A stretch of DNA of 64,000 bases from Syncephalis fuscata (Eukaryota > Zoopagomycota > Zoopagomycetes > Zoopagales > Piptocephalidaceae), in contig JAHLTZ010000034.1 in NCBI GenBank assembly GCA_025786725.1, forward strand, positions 124,001 through 188,000, written 5' to 3'. Both the position numbers and the translations under genes were made by a program. This document shows, one piece after another, positions 1-13,122 of the stretch (positions within the stretch are counted from its first letter, which is position 1; each line of letters opens with the position of its first letter). The notes below the pieces were generated by a model that had not been told where the DNA came from, searched no databases, and saw only the letters and a list, made by a program, of their open reading frames with translations.

Positions 1-486
1 TTCACCGACATTGGAACCAGTACCGGATGCAGCACAGAAACGTAGTAAAATGGATGATAATGCGCCACAAGACGTTACTCCACTGCCACCGACCACAATG
101 ACATCCAGTCAAGTAGCTGATGTGACAGTAACAGCAACGGCAAAAATACCTGCAGCCTCTTTATTATCGCCACCATCGCCGGAACAGCCCAATCCAACAG
201 CTTCAACGGCATCGCCGCCTGCATCATCTGTATCGCCACAGCAAGCAAGTCATAATACAACAGGTACATCATCACACAATCACCACCTGTATCGACTAGT
301 AACACTACTGCTACTGCATCGATGGCATTGGAGAATAGCCATAAAGACAACGATACTACTAACAGACACAATAACGGCATTACTAACAATGACGATGACG
401 ATGATGCTGAAGATGGTGAAATTGTAGATGATGCACCGTCAACAAGTGCAGAACCATCCGCTACTTCGGTTACACCGCCTTCATAA
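1..486 (+). CDS. 3' end of an unidentified acidic, Ser/Thr/Pro-rich protein (partial)
   Basis: The reading frame runs in from the left edge (frame starting at base 2) with low-complexity Pro/Ser/Thr/Ala sequence. It finishes in another frame with an acidic stretch (DDDDDAEDGEIVDD) and a TAA at 484-486. The frame change happens between about 260 and 340. A 50-nt intron at 289-338 (GT...TAG) would join the frames exactly, but a missing base is also possible. AATAAA-like signals follow near 567. No domain is visible, so no function is offered; the acidic tail resembles disordered nuclear-protein tails only in composition. Confidence 0.5.
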
Positions 487-755
487 GCGCTACTTTAAAA
501 TCATGTAACTTTTTTTTGACATTTTCCTCATTTCAATTATTTGCATGGCTTTCAACAAGTCATTAAAATAAAATTTCGTGATTCATTGCTTTCGCCTATT
601 GTATCCCTTTCATTACAAGTGTATTGTTGTCTATTTAATAATGAACTATAAAATGTACAATTATTACTAATTGCTAAAATGATAATCACACTACTTTAAT
701 TAAAATAATGATTTTAAAAGTTGAAACGAATGGTATTAAAATGATATTGACGTAT

Positions 756-1600
756 TTATCGCCGTCCTTTCTTTCCTTTCTTCTTTTTACTGCTGCTACT
801 ACTGCCTTCGGCTGTTGCTGTTGCTGTTGCTGATGATGAAGCACCTTCTATAGCGGCAGTTTTTGATGAAGAGGCACCACCACTATTACTACCAGCACCG
901 CCAAATGCTTCAGTTAGAGCTGCCCATTCAGGTGGTACATTACTAGGAGCTGGCGGTAAAGTAGGCTGAATATCCGGTAATAAAGCACCCACTTTACGCA
1001 TTAAAGCCTTGCCTATATTAGTATTAGTATTAGTGTTAGTGTTAAAAGCTTTTAATAGCTAATAGAAAGATAGCTTACGATTAGGGACTGCACTATTAGC
1101 TGGTTTGCCATTAATCTTTAATTGAACGCGTACTCGACCCAGCACACCAAAGTTGCGAGGATGCATTTTATGTGGCTATTGCCGAATATTAATAGTCCAA
1201 TATTTGTATTAATAAACTGTAATATTCTATAATCAACGGTGTTATGATATTTACCTCAAATGCTACCATAAGTCGTAGTTTCTTGGCTGCTTCAACAATG
1301 GCGCGTGCATCTGGTTGAGGATAAGCGTAGATTTTGGCTACTTTGCGACCATCTTCCAGTGACCGATCGGCATCAAAGTAGATCGGATAGAGACATACCC
1401 AACTAATGTCACCCGTTAGACAATCTATTAGCTAGCTAGTGCTGCAAGTGCTATATCAGAGTAGCGCTGTAGCTTATAGTCACTTACTCTTTGAATAATT
1501 CATCTGAATTGACATAGCGTACATTGCCGTAACCTTCCACGTGCTGTACCTGTTCCTCTCCCGCTGGTAGCGGGTAATCCATATCATCAATATCATCCAT
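756..1600 (-). CDS. SRP19: Signal recognition particle subunit SRP19
   Basis: SRP19/Sec65 binds SRP RNA in the nucleolus and prepares it for SRP54 loading, so that secretory proteins reach the ER. Four exons (1488-1600, 1255-1402, 1079-1175, 756-1012) join cleanly with GT-AG introns to give 204 aa. The core reads DWVCLYPIYFDADRSLEDG, then an RKVAKIY-type strand, HPRNFGVLGRVRVQL (the RNA-binding part of the fold) and a tail ending KKKKGKKGRR, typical of the family. The N-terminus is short and acidic, starting MDDIDDMDYPL. Exon 2 starts after the ATTAG at 1403-1407, not at the nearer upstream AGs, because only this keeps the conserved WVCLYP frame. A Ser/Ala-rich linker of about 40 residues precedes the basic tail. 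Confidence 0.93.
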
Positions 1601-1886
1601 AATGAATAAAGCAAATAAATAATATGCAATAAAGCGTGTCAACTAAAGATTCACGTTCCAATTGACAGGATACTATGCGTGGAAAGAGTCGTGAGCTATC
1701 ATGGCTATAGCTCTTTTCTATGTCTACTAGTTAGACTTGTGTCAAGTGTTAATTACTAGTTGTTTTGGTACAGATACAATTATTTGATGTGTTATTTACT
1801 GAACAGTAATTGGTAGCACTACACATCATTACCAAAAATTTAATAAAAAATGTAACATTTGTCTTTATTTTACTCAATAATTCAGT

Positions 1887-3562
1887 ATGCGTTTTATACT
1901 GCACTCACAGCAAACAGGGACTTTTCTCCACAAAACAATAACGTTAAAAAAAGTGCCGTTTAAAGCAATATCACAGCTACAATACTGTCGATCCTTATCT
2001 ACAACTAGAACCGATGATTTTAGCCCGAATGTTGATCATACTCCAGTGTTACTTTCAGAGGTATTAGAACGACTAAAACCAAAATCAGATCAATGGTATT
2101 GCGATGCAACATTCGGTGCAGGTGGATATACGCGTGGTATTCTTGGTAAACAAATAGCTTAATTTATATAGTTTAAAATCTAACCAGCTCTATCAGATGC
2201 GGCCAGCTGCAAGGTTGTAGCGATAGATCGAGATATTGAGGGCATCGAAAGAGCAAATCAGCTAGCTACTCAACCAGCATACACGTAAGTATAGATAGTT
2301 ATGTAGCGACTGATCTATACGTGTATTAACTGTCTATAGTGGCCGTTTATTACCTATAATGGGCCAATTTGGCCATTTACGATCATTAGTTGAAGCTAGT
2401 ACACAATTAAAGTAAGTGGAATATAATTAAAATAAGCAACAATCTCACAACTAGTAGAGAGCCATGCTTTGATGGTATAGTATTTGATATCGGTGTTTCT
2501 AGTATGCAGGTACTTTACGATGCATTTTATATTTACAACGCTATATTTATAGGCAAAAATGACAGATTGACAATGCAGAAAGAGGATTTTCCTATCGCTG
2601 GGATGGTCCCTTAGATATGCGTATGGATACGTTGCAGCCTAGTGATACTGCGGCTGATCTAATCAATAGTTTGGACATAGCAGAGTTGGAACGTTTATTT
2701 TTTACGGTAATTAATAAATCTACAATATCTAGTTTATTGAAATGATAAATAACATAACAAAGTATGGCGGAGAACATCATTCACGGCGTATTGCTAGAGC
2801 TATTGGTGTTGCACGTACACAATCGCCTATTTTACGCACAAGTCAACTTACAGAGTTAGTGTTGAAGACAGTGCGTGGTCGAACAGCCGACCCTTACAGA
2901 AGTGTTGCACGTATATTCCAAAGGTAGCTATATATATATATATAGCTGTCTACATACTTATAATTGATATTTATTAACAGTTTACGAATACAAATCAACG
3001 ACGAAGTAAATTATTACAATTAGTATACAATTATTAGCAGTTAACTGACGTAACATTAGATAGGAGAGCTAAAACGTGGATTGCTTGCTGCTGAACGTCT
3101 TCTTCAGCCGGGTGGACGATTAATAGTGGTTAATTTTCATTCATTAGAGGATCAATAACCAAGGATTTCTTGTATCGATGTGCGGGACGTCGTTCGTTGG
3201 AAGGAAAGAGCAAAGGTAAATAGCACTATTGATGGATTAGACAATTAAATGTTGATTAACTATTAATAGATCGCGTTGAGCGTAAACAGAGACGTGCACG
3301 TAAAGAACAGCTAGCGCAAAACGCCGACAATTGGATGCCAACAAATACAGCGTCATTAATAGATTCTGTTCATGAGTCGATTGTTGATGATGAGAAACAA
3401 TTAGCATCATCTATTGATTCATCGCATGAATACGAGTCTGAATATTCGTTCAAGTTGATGGAAAGAAAAGCCATTCGACCAACGACTCAAGAGAAGGAAC
3501 GTAATCCTCGTAGTCAATCAGCAAAATTGCGCTATGCAATACAACTAAAGCACCATCTTTAG
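1887..3562 (+). CDS. METTL15: Mitochondrial rRNA (cytosine-N4) methyltransferase, RsmH/METTL15 family
   Basis: Methylates a cytosine in the decoding region of small-subunit rRNA using SAM; in eukaryotes the family acts in mitochondria. Nine exons: 1887-2145, 2188-2284, 2340-2411, 2458-2509, 2566-2706, 2763-2923, 2981-3005, 3060-3215, 3270-3562, about 418 aa. A presequence-like N-terminus contains RSLSTT. Family motifs follow in order: [25 protein letters not shown] (SAM loop), [68 protein letters not shown] and [10 protein letters not shown]. In exon 8 the frame breaks at about 3155 (GATCAATAACC); one extra A restores [12 protein letters not shown] treat this as a sequence error, not a dead gene. 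Confidence 0.9.
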
Positions 3563-3731
3563 CTCCATATGATTTAAATTGACCAGTCTATTAATAAACA
3601 ATGTAATCCTAAATATTTTTACATATTGCTATTACACAACTGGAATAGAATAACATTAAATGACAATAGACCAGCTTATCATTGTTTGTTAATAGTATAA
3701 TATGCATTTATTAAATAACCGTATACAATAT

Positions 3732-5176
3732 TTATGACATATCCGAAGTCGAGAGAAAAGACTTATCATCGATTGAGGGATTTTTACGTTCAAATTTAAT
3801 GTTACCTTTGACGTAATGGCTAGCACCGCATGAAGACATTATTCTAGCCGGCAGTCCAGGTGAAGCCGAGTGCATGTCACTGGTAGGCAGCCCATTGGCG
3901 GAAAGGCCGCCGGCCGCTGGATTGGCCGTCAAGCGACGAGACCGAGCCAAAATGGCTTCCACCACGTCAAATGCATTCGGCTCATCCTCCTCCGCTGCAA
4001 TGGCTGCTAATGAAGGCCGAGTCTAAAATAATAACAAATACGCAAGTATAAATTATTCTATTGCTGCAGATAAATATCACAAGTCTTACCAGCTGTAGAG
4101 CAGTAAAACGAGTAAAGCTACGGGCATGCTGGTTGATGGCTCTGCTTAGTGTCATTTCACCGACACCGCGTAAATGAGAGTTATTACCTAAAATAAAATA
4201 TTTTAAACATATATACTTGCTATTAATAACAAAAATTGCTTACCATCCGGTGCACCTTGAGATGATGTGTCATTGGTAGACATATCCAACGACCGCCTTA
4301 TATTGTCTCGCTTAATAAGACCTGATTGATCGTCTGACAAATTTCGTTGGTGTTTGTGGTGCTCTTTAATAATGCCCGACAAATCGACGTTAATTTGCGA
4401 CATGTTTAAAGGTGGGCTGTAAAACATATCAACGGTTATATTGTGCCAGTGTAAATGCCTTGCATACTTACGTCCTATACACAATATCACCAAATGTTTG
4501 TCGTAGATTGATGGTCAACTAATTGGTAATAATTTAGCTTAGTCTACATTTGCACATCACCAGTCTTACCACTAATGTTGAATTCATTTTTGAATCTTGT
4601 AATAAATAGCTTCGGCTCTGTCGTGATAATCCCACATACTCTGACAGATTCAGTCGTAGTACGCCAATCCATTCCGTTTCTCCCCCACCTACTAAAACCT
4701 AAACAATGACTGTTGCTCGTGTCATGAATATTACAACATAGTACTATGACCTACATGGCAGATACGTAAACGGAGCGGGCAAGGCAGTAGCATGCCGTCC
4801 TTGCCTATCATAAATGAAAAGGTTCCTTGCACTGCACTTTGCCAGCTTATACAGTGGCCACGAATAGGTGCGCTGTTTGTTGATGCTTGGTATAAGCAGT
4901 AGCAAGTATCGGACGAACAAATACTTACCGCTCAGTCACACCGGCTTCTCGAGAACCTGTTGCGTCGCGTATACGCCATTGTACGTAATACGTACCACTA
5001 ATAAGTGGCACATCTCGTAATTCCTGTATTTCTAAAGACAATTCCGCTTTGACCAGTCGGTCCTTGGGCACAAATAGACGCTGAAAAGAATTCATTGGGA
5101 CAACGGAGTAAATGACAATGATGAAAGGTGTTCCTTGAAATAAACATGTGATTTGTGTTCTATTGTTTTTTGTCAT
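3732..5176 (-). CDS. NT-C2 domain protein, EEIG1/FAM102-like
   Basis: Seven exons (4929-5176, 4755-4872, 4570-4698, 4472-4518, 4244-4416, 4090-4187, 3732-4022) join in frame, 367 aa from the first ATG. An internal ATG at 5093-5095 (MNSFQRLFVPKDR) may be the true start, because the NT-C2 fold begins there. The first 150 residues fit an N-terminal C2 domain: LEIQELRDVPLISGTYYVQW, HCISWQSAVQGTFSF, LRLRICH, GVLRLNLSEYVGLSR and NSTLVLTINLRQTFGDIVY. This matches EEIG1/FAM102 order, where the domain sits at membranes and scaffolds other proteins. The rest is polar, with FDVVEAILARSR near the C-terminus resembling the family's tail helix. Exact role unknown. Confidence 0.75.
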
Positions 5177-5706
5177 TGTATCTGTGCTACAATCATTGCA
5201 ATATCTTTTGTATGGATTAAAACGACAGCTTCTTGACTTTTATTGCCGTTTAATATAGTATTAACTATGTTTAACCGGTCCATACAAATGTTTAGTGATT
5301 ATTAGTATACTAAAACCAACAAGCTGCTATTAAGCTTAAAATATACGCAATGTTATAACCATTACATAGTTGTAATAATTGAATTTATAAAATTGACTTA
5401 AAAATACTTGTTTAATAAAAATAAAATAAAAGTAGCAATCAAAATGACATATCTATTATTTTATAGTCTTCGTTATCTACTATCACCCTCGCATTTCTTG
5501 TATTAAACATATCGTTTAGTAATAAAGAGTGATAATATGTGGTCAGCTTTATAATAAAGTATTACGAGTCAAGTGCTTTTTGTATAAGTATTTGAATTTC
5601 TTTGCCCAAGGTTTTAATACGATTTAAATGAGTTAAATCTATTGCCTTAAATGTTTTGTCGTGCTTAGATTATAAAGAACAATCTTCCCATATATATGAA
5701 AAAAAA
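5177..5706. other. Intergenic, no gene seen
   Basis: AT-rich DNA between the 5' end of the NT-C2 gene and the 3' side of the F-box locus. No ORF with coding character and no repeat longer than short A/T runs was seen. Confidence 0.6.
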
Positions 5707-7046
5707 TTACATCTGTTCTATTACGGGAATAAGTTTAACATTAGCTAAAAGTTTCTTCATTGCTTGTGCTAGTATAGTGCCATCGGTTATGCTGTGAATG
5801 TCCATTCTTTTTAGACCAACAAGAATGCGGTTAGAACCAAATAGTGGTACTGTACTAAAAAAACCGTTATGTGTCCAAATGGGCTTTACATCTTCATGCA
5901 AGTATTTGAGTAGCCGCATTTGTTGAAATCATGGCCAAGGTTATTCCATTCTGTTTGTAACCTTTGAACTCCAAATTGATTAGATTTTCAATCAAAACTC
6001 GATTATCATCCAGTTTTTAATAAAAAATCAAGCATTCTGTATTTGTAAAGCGGATTTCTCCTTGCATTAAACAGCGCGGACCATATCCTAGACGACGATT
6101 TGAAAACTCCCATACATTCCATTTGATTGTGTTAGTGGTGTCTGAGTGATGCATTGATATGCTAAATATAGTTGCTGCTTCTTCAGTAACTCTCAATAAA
6201 AAGACTTCTCCTTGATGCGTTTTAATAGTACCCATGCACATTTGACCGTTAGCCAGATCAAAAACGCGCGTGGTTATTATTCTATTAAATCTATTCGTTT
6301 CTCTGTCTATTATCTCAAATGATTAATCATCATCCAGCGACCACAATGCTTGCATCATCGCATAAACAGGAAAATTGACGCGGCTGCATGATTGAAACTC
6401 GATTTACTGGCCAGATAGAAATAGTGCATGTTTTTCCACAAATAAGATTTGCACTATTTGCTTGTTCACTAATCGCCACCACAAATTTATCTGATATCAA
6501 ACATTGTTTTATCAGCAATATATAGTCTACATCATCGGAAAATAGTCTACACAAGCGCCAAAATCGTTTGTTAGATGCTTCTCCTATGGGTTGACATTGC
6601 TCAACAATAAAGCATTTCTGCGGATCAATATGGTAATGTTCAATTCGCTGCAATACAATAGAACGTGTGTTGTCTGGTTCCTTTTCCACTACATCTTTGA
6701 CTGGATACGGTGTATCCTTAAGCCAATTTGCATCAGTAGCACGTCGGTAGCAAAATGCATAAAACCATTCAATATGCTGGCTATTTAACTGAGCCGTGTT
6801 GACTGTTTTTTTGGCCTGTGGTGCCAATAACTTTGATGCACGCACGGTCTTTACATACCAGGCCAGCCATTTTATTTCATTGCCCTCGGCAAGGTTGTAA
6901 TCAAGCTTATATCGCTGATACCAGAGATTATTATGTTGTCTAACACAATACCGCAACCATTTGCTGCAACATGAAAGCAGAACAAGTGTATCATTGTCGG
7001 CAAATACAGCAACACGTCCAATAACAACTATAGGAATATGATCCAT
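5707..7046 (-). pseudogene. F-box protein with beta-propeller-like remainder, reading frame broken
   Basis: The first ORF (6330-7046, 238 aa) starts with a degenerate F-box (LVLLSCCSKWLRYCVRQHN, then LWYQRYKLDY), the SCF adaptor motif that binds Skp1. Coding-like sequence continues downstream on the same strand in other frames: a stretch with RVFDLANGQMCMG and NVWEFSNRRLGYG (6017-6290), and another at 5707-5919 (LFGSNRILVGLKR). These look like consecutive strands of one propeller or LRR-like substrate domain. I could not join the three parts with canonical introns; an in-frame TAA lies at about 6322-6325 and another near 6018. Single missing bases explain frameshifts elsewhere in this window, but at least two defects are needed here, so a decaying gene is more likely. 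Substrate unknown. Confidence 0.5.
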
Positions 7047-7487
7047 GGTGCATAAGTGAATAAGACAAGAAAAGGATGGTAGCTAGATTGCTAAAAGCTA
7101 TTCATACTATAATACTTTATTAGCGATAGACAATCATAGCGCATATTTATAATCAACATATGCTAGATGCATACTTTGGATTTATATATATCATGCAGAT
7201 TTCAAAGCCCTTGAACCTTTGAACCAACGCTCCATTTACAATACAACCATCATACTCATATCACATATTCTAGTTATCACGATAATGATATATATCATTA
7301 ATAAAATAGATTACTTATTACTAGCTATATTTATTGTAGATATTGGTTCGTTTTAATGTTATACACTCTATAATCTCATCATTAATAGCCACACACCAAA
7401 TCTATTACAAACAGTAGTGCCACTTATCATAGTTGACATTAGGCCATCATTCTATAGTTATATGCTAATATATTTATTTTACAGCGG
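7047..7487. other. Intergenic, no gene seen
   Basis: AT-rich spacer between the start of the F-box locus and the 3' end of the TBL1 gene. It carries the presumed F-box promoter and the TBL1 terminator, but no specific element could be recognised. Confidence 0.6.
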
Positions 7488-10036
7488 TTAATGCAAACTG
7501 TTTGAATCTAACACAACCACCTATAGGGTCAATTGTCACCATAATTAGTCATACTACACTATAGAAATATAAAACCTGCAGGTAATTTACCTTATTGTTT
7601 GAAAAACATGCTGCTAGCCGTGTATTATCGGCATTCCAACCCACTTCAAAAATGCCACCACTACCTTGATAAGACTTTATTAAAGTACCCTCCTAATTAG
7701 CCATAATTAAAAATAGATAGCGTTATCATTCTATTCTACATATATACGCATATATAGTAGCAATTACCTGAACGTCCCATACACCTAGTTGGAAATCAAA
7801 TGACCCACTGGCCAATAGACAGCCATCTCGACTAAAGCCTAACGAGTAGACGTTGGCGGTATGGAAGGTCAACGTATGAAGTAGATCTCCCGTATCGGCA
7901 TTCCATAAACGAACAATGAAATCAAACGACGCCCTAACATTAACGAATAAGCAAACGTTAGAATAATAAAGATAGCGGCAAAGTCAATAGTAATATACTT
8001 ACGTAGCTAGTAAACGCGCCACTCCTTGTCGATCAACCCCCACCGCTTCTTGACCTGATACGAATGGCGATAGAATGGGACGCCATTGCATCGCATAAAT
8101 AGGACCTTTTGCCACTAGTGTATGAATGGCCTGTGCACAATCCATACTCCACGTCTAATCATTTTAATTAAATATTCATTAGTACCATGACACTACACCA
8201 CACTAACAGGTGCATTCATTGACATCTACCTTGGCTGTAGCATCGTCGGCACTAGAGGCAAGTATCTGGCCGGTAGGATCCCATCGTACACAGTTAACCT
8301 CATTCTATTAAATCATATAAGTATAACCTAATAGTCTATTGATTTACTTACTTCGTGACCTTCAAATCGAATAGTAGGTTCCGATGATGTAGTACTAAAA
8401 ATACATATAGTCTTATCAATAGACGATGAAGCAAATGTTGTATCATCCCTCCAATCAAGATCTAGAACTGATTCTATAGCTCATTCTATTAACAAGGGCA
8501 TTATCGTATAAATCTATTGATGGTACCTGCATGAGCACGATAGGTGCGTATTTCTTCACCTCGAATTGTTTCCCATAGAACAATACTATGATCGGCACTG
8601 CCTGATACAAGCATAGTACCTGATTTGTTCCATTTAAGTGCAAATACTGGTCCTGTATGCTGAACCATTAAGAATCGCATAGCCCCTATTATATTATTAA
8701 TTATTAATTATTAATTATAAACCATTAAATTCAGCATCCAACTCACCTTCAAGTGTCCAAATACGCACTTGACCATCAAATGATCCAGTAGCCAAAAGTG
8801 TACCCGTTGGCTAATAGATACCATGATTACTATTAATATTGTTACTATGGTCATATTACTTACATTCCAACAAAGTGTGGTTACTTGATTCTTGCCATCA
8901 GATGGCCATGGAGGATGACTAAGTATACTGGCTGTTGGTGCAGTAGTATTTCCACTAGCTGGTAATTTCCATATCCTTGCGGTACCATCTCCTGATCTAT
9001 AATAATTACGTTTATATATTATATCATAGTATCTCTCTCTTTATTGACCTACCCCGATGCATAAATATCTGACTGTTTAGGATTCCATGCTCCTACATAC
9101 ACCTAATACTTTTATTAATAACTATAAACATTAATGATAATAACTAGTCTACCTCAGCCTCGTGACCCATTAGACTTAATACTTGACTATCAGGAATAAC
9201 TCTTGATTTATCCAGTGCTACTACAGTATCCATCATTATTTGTGTACTTTACCATATCTATTTACTTACCTGGTGTAATATCAACTGACATAGTTGCAGT
9301 GGCCGCCTCTTCATCAGCTTTAATTAAACTTGATGTTTCACGACGACCTCGACGATCTTTACCATTATTACTAGTATTATTAACACCACCTCGTCTTCCA
9401 CCACGTTGACCACTTGAAATACCACGTCGTTCATTCGACTCATTATTCTGATCCATGGATGTTCCATGTTCATTCCCATCTTCATCCATAGGCTGTACAT
9501 TGGCATCAGTATCATCTTTATCCATCCTCATCATCATAGCCGATGAAGAAGATGACGCTGTTATAGATGGTAACGATGTTTGTTGTTGTTGTTGTTGTGT
9601 TGATAATCCCGAATGATCATCATTTTGTTTATCAATAAGCTTTTTACGAGATTTAATTGAACATTCATGTGGTTGTATTAACGAGAATGGTGCATCACAC
9701 TCTATCTCTGTACCATCCTATCATTATCATAAATGAATGAATATGCATGTTATATAATACAAAATACTACTTACTTGATTAACATGTTGTTCTAAGCGCA
9801 TATACTGTAATCCTTTGTGAATAACTCGAATAAGTGCACCCGGCTGAATACTCTCCTCTAGTAGGCCGGTCTCTTCTAGCTGTGATTCGTGATGAAAGGC
9901 AAATGCCGCATGTCGAAATCCTACTCTATATTAACGATACTATATGCCACTGTAACTAGATATGCCTACCCGACTCTTCAAGATAGCGAAACACCAAGGC
10001 ATTCACCTCTTCGCTACGGATGGTCACCGTGGGCAT
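7488..10036 (-). CDS. TBL1: TBL1/SIF2-type LisH-WD40 corepressor subunit
   Basis: Subunit of SMRT/NCoR- or Set3C-like histone deacetylase complexes in the nucleus. Fourteen exons join in frame (9970-10036, 9775-9920, 9270-9717, 9153-9217, 9053-9102, 8864-8996, 8747-8810, 8527-8685, 8352-8473, 8230-8304, 8003-8154, 7768-7933, 7591-7692, 7488-7520), 593 aa. Residues 1-35 form a LisH domain (RSEEVNALVFRYLEESGF). A Gln-run and Arg/Gly-rich linker spans about 95-220. Eight WD40 blades follow, for example SGSGDGTARIWKL, LLATGSFDGQVRIW, HTGPVFALKWNKSGTMLVSG and LASGSFDFQLGVWDV, then the family C-terminal VVVLD. The start is chosen because MPTVTIRSEEVN matches the family N-terminus. All introns are GT-AG. 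Confidence 0.94.
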
Positions 10037-10489
10037 GCTAATAATGCGTGCAACGTCAATGTATAGTGTTGTATGTAAAAGTCGACTACAGAATATTCAT
10101 AATACAATCGTTAGGTAAATCTATGCTATGTACGCCGCCACCATCTGTTTGGCCTACTTTTTATCGGCAGTTAGACGCGTAATTCAAAGCAATCCCTCCA
10201 TTCAAGTATGTTTAATCAAAAAGGAAAAGACTAGACGAATTGTTCAGTGTGAGTGTGAGTGTGCATAATAAGCCTCTCAATAACTAGATCATTAGCCAAT
10301 CAATGACCAGTCTATATTTGTAAATACTGTGCCCAACACTCAATTAGTCCAATGTTATTACTACCATAGCATAGTTGTAATAGTATCGTATTTTATACAT
10401 TGATCTGCTTAATGTAAATGTATTAATTCGTCAATTAATTAATTAATTAAATTTAAAATATGTTATATTTGAAACTAATAAACGATCCC
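10037..10489. other. Intergenic, no gene seen
   Basis: Between the TBL1 start and the OSBP stop. It holds an ATTAATTAATTAATTAAT tract near 10436-10451 and GTGAGTGTGAGTGTG at 10248-10262; no gene seen. Confidence 0.6.
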
Positions 10490-12240
10490 CTACAAATCAA
10501 TCAAATTCCCCTCGGCTGCTTTAGTCGATGGAGTGGGTGATTGGTGAGGAGTGGCAAAAGAGTCACTATCATTTAACGAGGCTGTATCAATCAATGAATG
10601 GCTATTGTTGTTATTACTCTGGCCGTGTTGAGTATTCGATAGGCCATCGCGTGATCTTGAGTCTAATGCCGAATAGGATACACTAGTATCGAATATGAAT
10701 TCCTTTAATATTGTTATAGCTTGTGTATGGTCATTAGGCAGTCTACATTGTTTATAAATTACATTAATATAGATACTATTTATATAGACAGACTACTTAC
10801 GTGGGAATACGACATATCCAGCGTGGATCTTCTTGGTATATCTGTTGTTGGAAGAATCGAGCTTGCCATTCTACGTTTTCTATCTCTCGTTCTTTTGTTG
10901 TTCGGCGTTGTTCATCTTCAATTGCCGTTTTTTCATCGGTGGCCGTATCCATATCATTCTGCTTAATAGCTAAAGTTACTTTATGCCATTTACTGCAGAT
11001 TTAAATAGAATAGATTTAAATATATTAATGTATATATGTATAGTTCGTTATTTGACTTACCGTCTTGATTCAGCATTCTCTTGCTCTTCAATCGGTGCCA
11101 CAATCATAGGGAATGTATGGGAATTGTATGCATCAAAGAATACTACAGGTGGCTGTCCACTATTGACCTATTAATATTACATTTACAATTACATTAGTTA
11201 CATTTATATTGACCCAATAGTTATTGATTTATAGTTTATTTTACTTACTTTTTTGATTAATAGTTTATCGGACCATTTGCCAGTTATTTCATACAACACC
11301 TCGCCTGTTGATTCCCGTTTAATTTTACCTGCAATGGCATTATATGTACCTGTAAAGAATCCCTATTATTCAAATAATACATATATATATATATATATAT
11401 ATCAATATGCCATCTATTACCATTTAATAATATAAATTCATTTACCTTTGTTTTAAACTCAATCTCACAAACTAGATCGGTCTTTTCACAGCGCACCACT
11501 GCTGTATCTCCCAATTCCATAACCATCGTGCCAAATAGAATACCTCGAGCATAGATATTTGGCATACCAATAGTGTATATTTCACGAGGACGATTAGTGA
11601 ACTCTACAGTGGAACCACCATGCATAATTGACGCTACACTATTGCCAAGAAATTTACTCTTTGGATAAATCTGTCCTCGAATCACCAGATTATTCTCGGG
11701 CGACGCGTAGTAATAGGCCGAGACGGGCGGATGATGCGACACTTGCTCCGAAACAAAATAGGCTTGTGTTTTGTCAGGATACTCCCAACGACCACGGAAA
11801 AACTCGCCTAAAACTGGATTATAAGGTTTTTTAACACCCTGATATCCATTAGCGTTAGATAGACGCTATTAAAAGCCATAGGCCATAGAACCATAGTTAC
11901 CTTGGGTTGAATATGCCACCCGGATAGAAAGTATCGAGTAACACTGATAAAGCGTTCAAGCGGGTCCTCTACTTGAGCCACACTATTAAAGACCAGTGTT
12001 TATTAGCTAGTTTAACGCTGATCGCTATTCTAATAGTTACTTGAGAATCAATTCAGGATGGCTCATAAAGTCTGTAACGCGTTCAAGAAAGCTACGTGGC
12101 TCAAGTACAAATGTAGGCAGCGTCACTCGATGTAAATCAACTCCTTTGGACAGCTGTGAGATGATGCCAAGCAAGATGGAGCGCGATTCTTCTGGAATGA
12201 CTTCAGCACATTCAGAATCAACAGCATTGTTACTACTCAT
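10490..12240 (-). CDS. Oxysterol-binding-protein-related protein (ORD only)
   Basis: Lipid-transfer protein moving sterol or phosphatidylserine against PI4P at contact sites. Seven exons (12041-12240, 11901-11982, 11446-11838, 11249-11362, 11061-11167, 10801-10992, 10490-10742), 446 aa, joined with intact phases. The ORP signature EQVSHHPPVSAYYY is present. So are KKPYNPVLGEFFRGRW, the lid-proximal LPTFVLEPRSFLERVTDF and ITGKWSDKL. There is no PH or ankyrin domain, so it is a short Osh4/Osh6-like form; the subclass and ligand cannot be settled by eye. The C-terminal 90 residues are low-complexity Ser/Asn/Asp. The start is the first ATG, 22 codons before the LLGIISQL helix. Confidence 0.9.
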
Positions 12241-13122
12241 GGTGCTTATGGGTGGTTAGTTATCGAAGAGAACGTCCAGTTGATAAACAGCGTAACACAG
12301 TAGCTACAAGAATAATGAATAATGAAAAGGATGCAATGTTAAGCAACAATAGTGCACGCACACGATAGCAAGGAGATGGTAAACACAGTAGTGGTAAAGA
12401 GGAGTGCAAAAAGGAAGAGTAAGTAGAAGGAGTGTGTGTGTTGTTGTTGATAGAAACACTTAGCACAGTCAGAGTTTTAATTGTATTGTCGTTGAGGGAC
12501 TGATAGTAAGAGGATAAGAGAGAGAGAAAGAAAGAACGATGGATGACGAAGATCAAATGATGCGGTTATTGTAGTCATTATAGTTGTTCTGTTAACAGCC
12601 ACCATTAAATCACATCTCTATGAGTATAGATCACATGGCTCATTAGTATCAAAGATGTATATATATATTGTAGGATATATTGTTTTATTTATAAGACATA
12701 GTTAATAAGTAATTAACTAGTAGAAACTATACGGTTGTCAATAGTAGTAAGTGTAGCAATAGTGGCAATTGTCATAATATTGCTAGTTAGATATCAATAT
12801 GGTGTGTGCTTGGCAGTATAGATATGCAATGGATGGTAGAGTCAAGTCGATGGATAAAAACGAACATCGGAAATTGGTGTATTTCTGTATGCCGTTGGGG
12901 CAATTTAGCCAAGATTGCTAAAAGACATTTTATTAATTAAATTATTTGAATCAGATTTAGTTTAAACAACAAAATGGAATGGGTGGATATGTAAATAATA
13001 GTGTGTACACACATGATTAACCTTTATGACAAGCGATCTTTTTGTTTTCTACTATTTGCGTAGAATTCAGCTTTTCTCTTTCTTTCTTTCTTTCTTCTCT
13101 CTTTATTGCAACGGCGGCGGTT
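12241..13122. other. Divergent intergenic region with a CT-rich tract
   Basis: Separates the OSBP start (minus) from the mS33 start (plus), so it should contain both promoters. It holds a GA-rich stretch at 12509-12540 and a (CTTT)n pyrimidine tract at 13077-13102 directly before the mS33 ATG, a common fungal core-promoter or 5'UTR feature. ORFs here are not coding in character. Confidence 0.6.

Noticed and set aside
75-389. Long minus-strand ORF opposite the first gene
   Set aside because: Hydrophobic artefact of low-complexity codons; antisense to the acidic/Pro-Ser-rich frame that reaches a natural stop.
9203-9515. ORFs on both strands overlapping TBL1 exon 3
   Set aside because: Shadows of the Arg/Gly-rich linker exon that joins cleanly to the WD40 exons.
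12260-12556. 98-codon minus ORF upstream of the OSBP gene
   Set aside because: Ser/Leu-rich translation of a GA-rich tract; no start context and no family resemblance.
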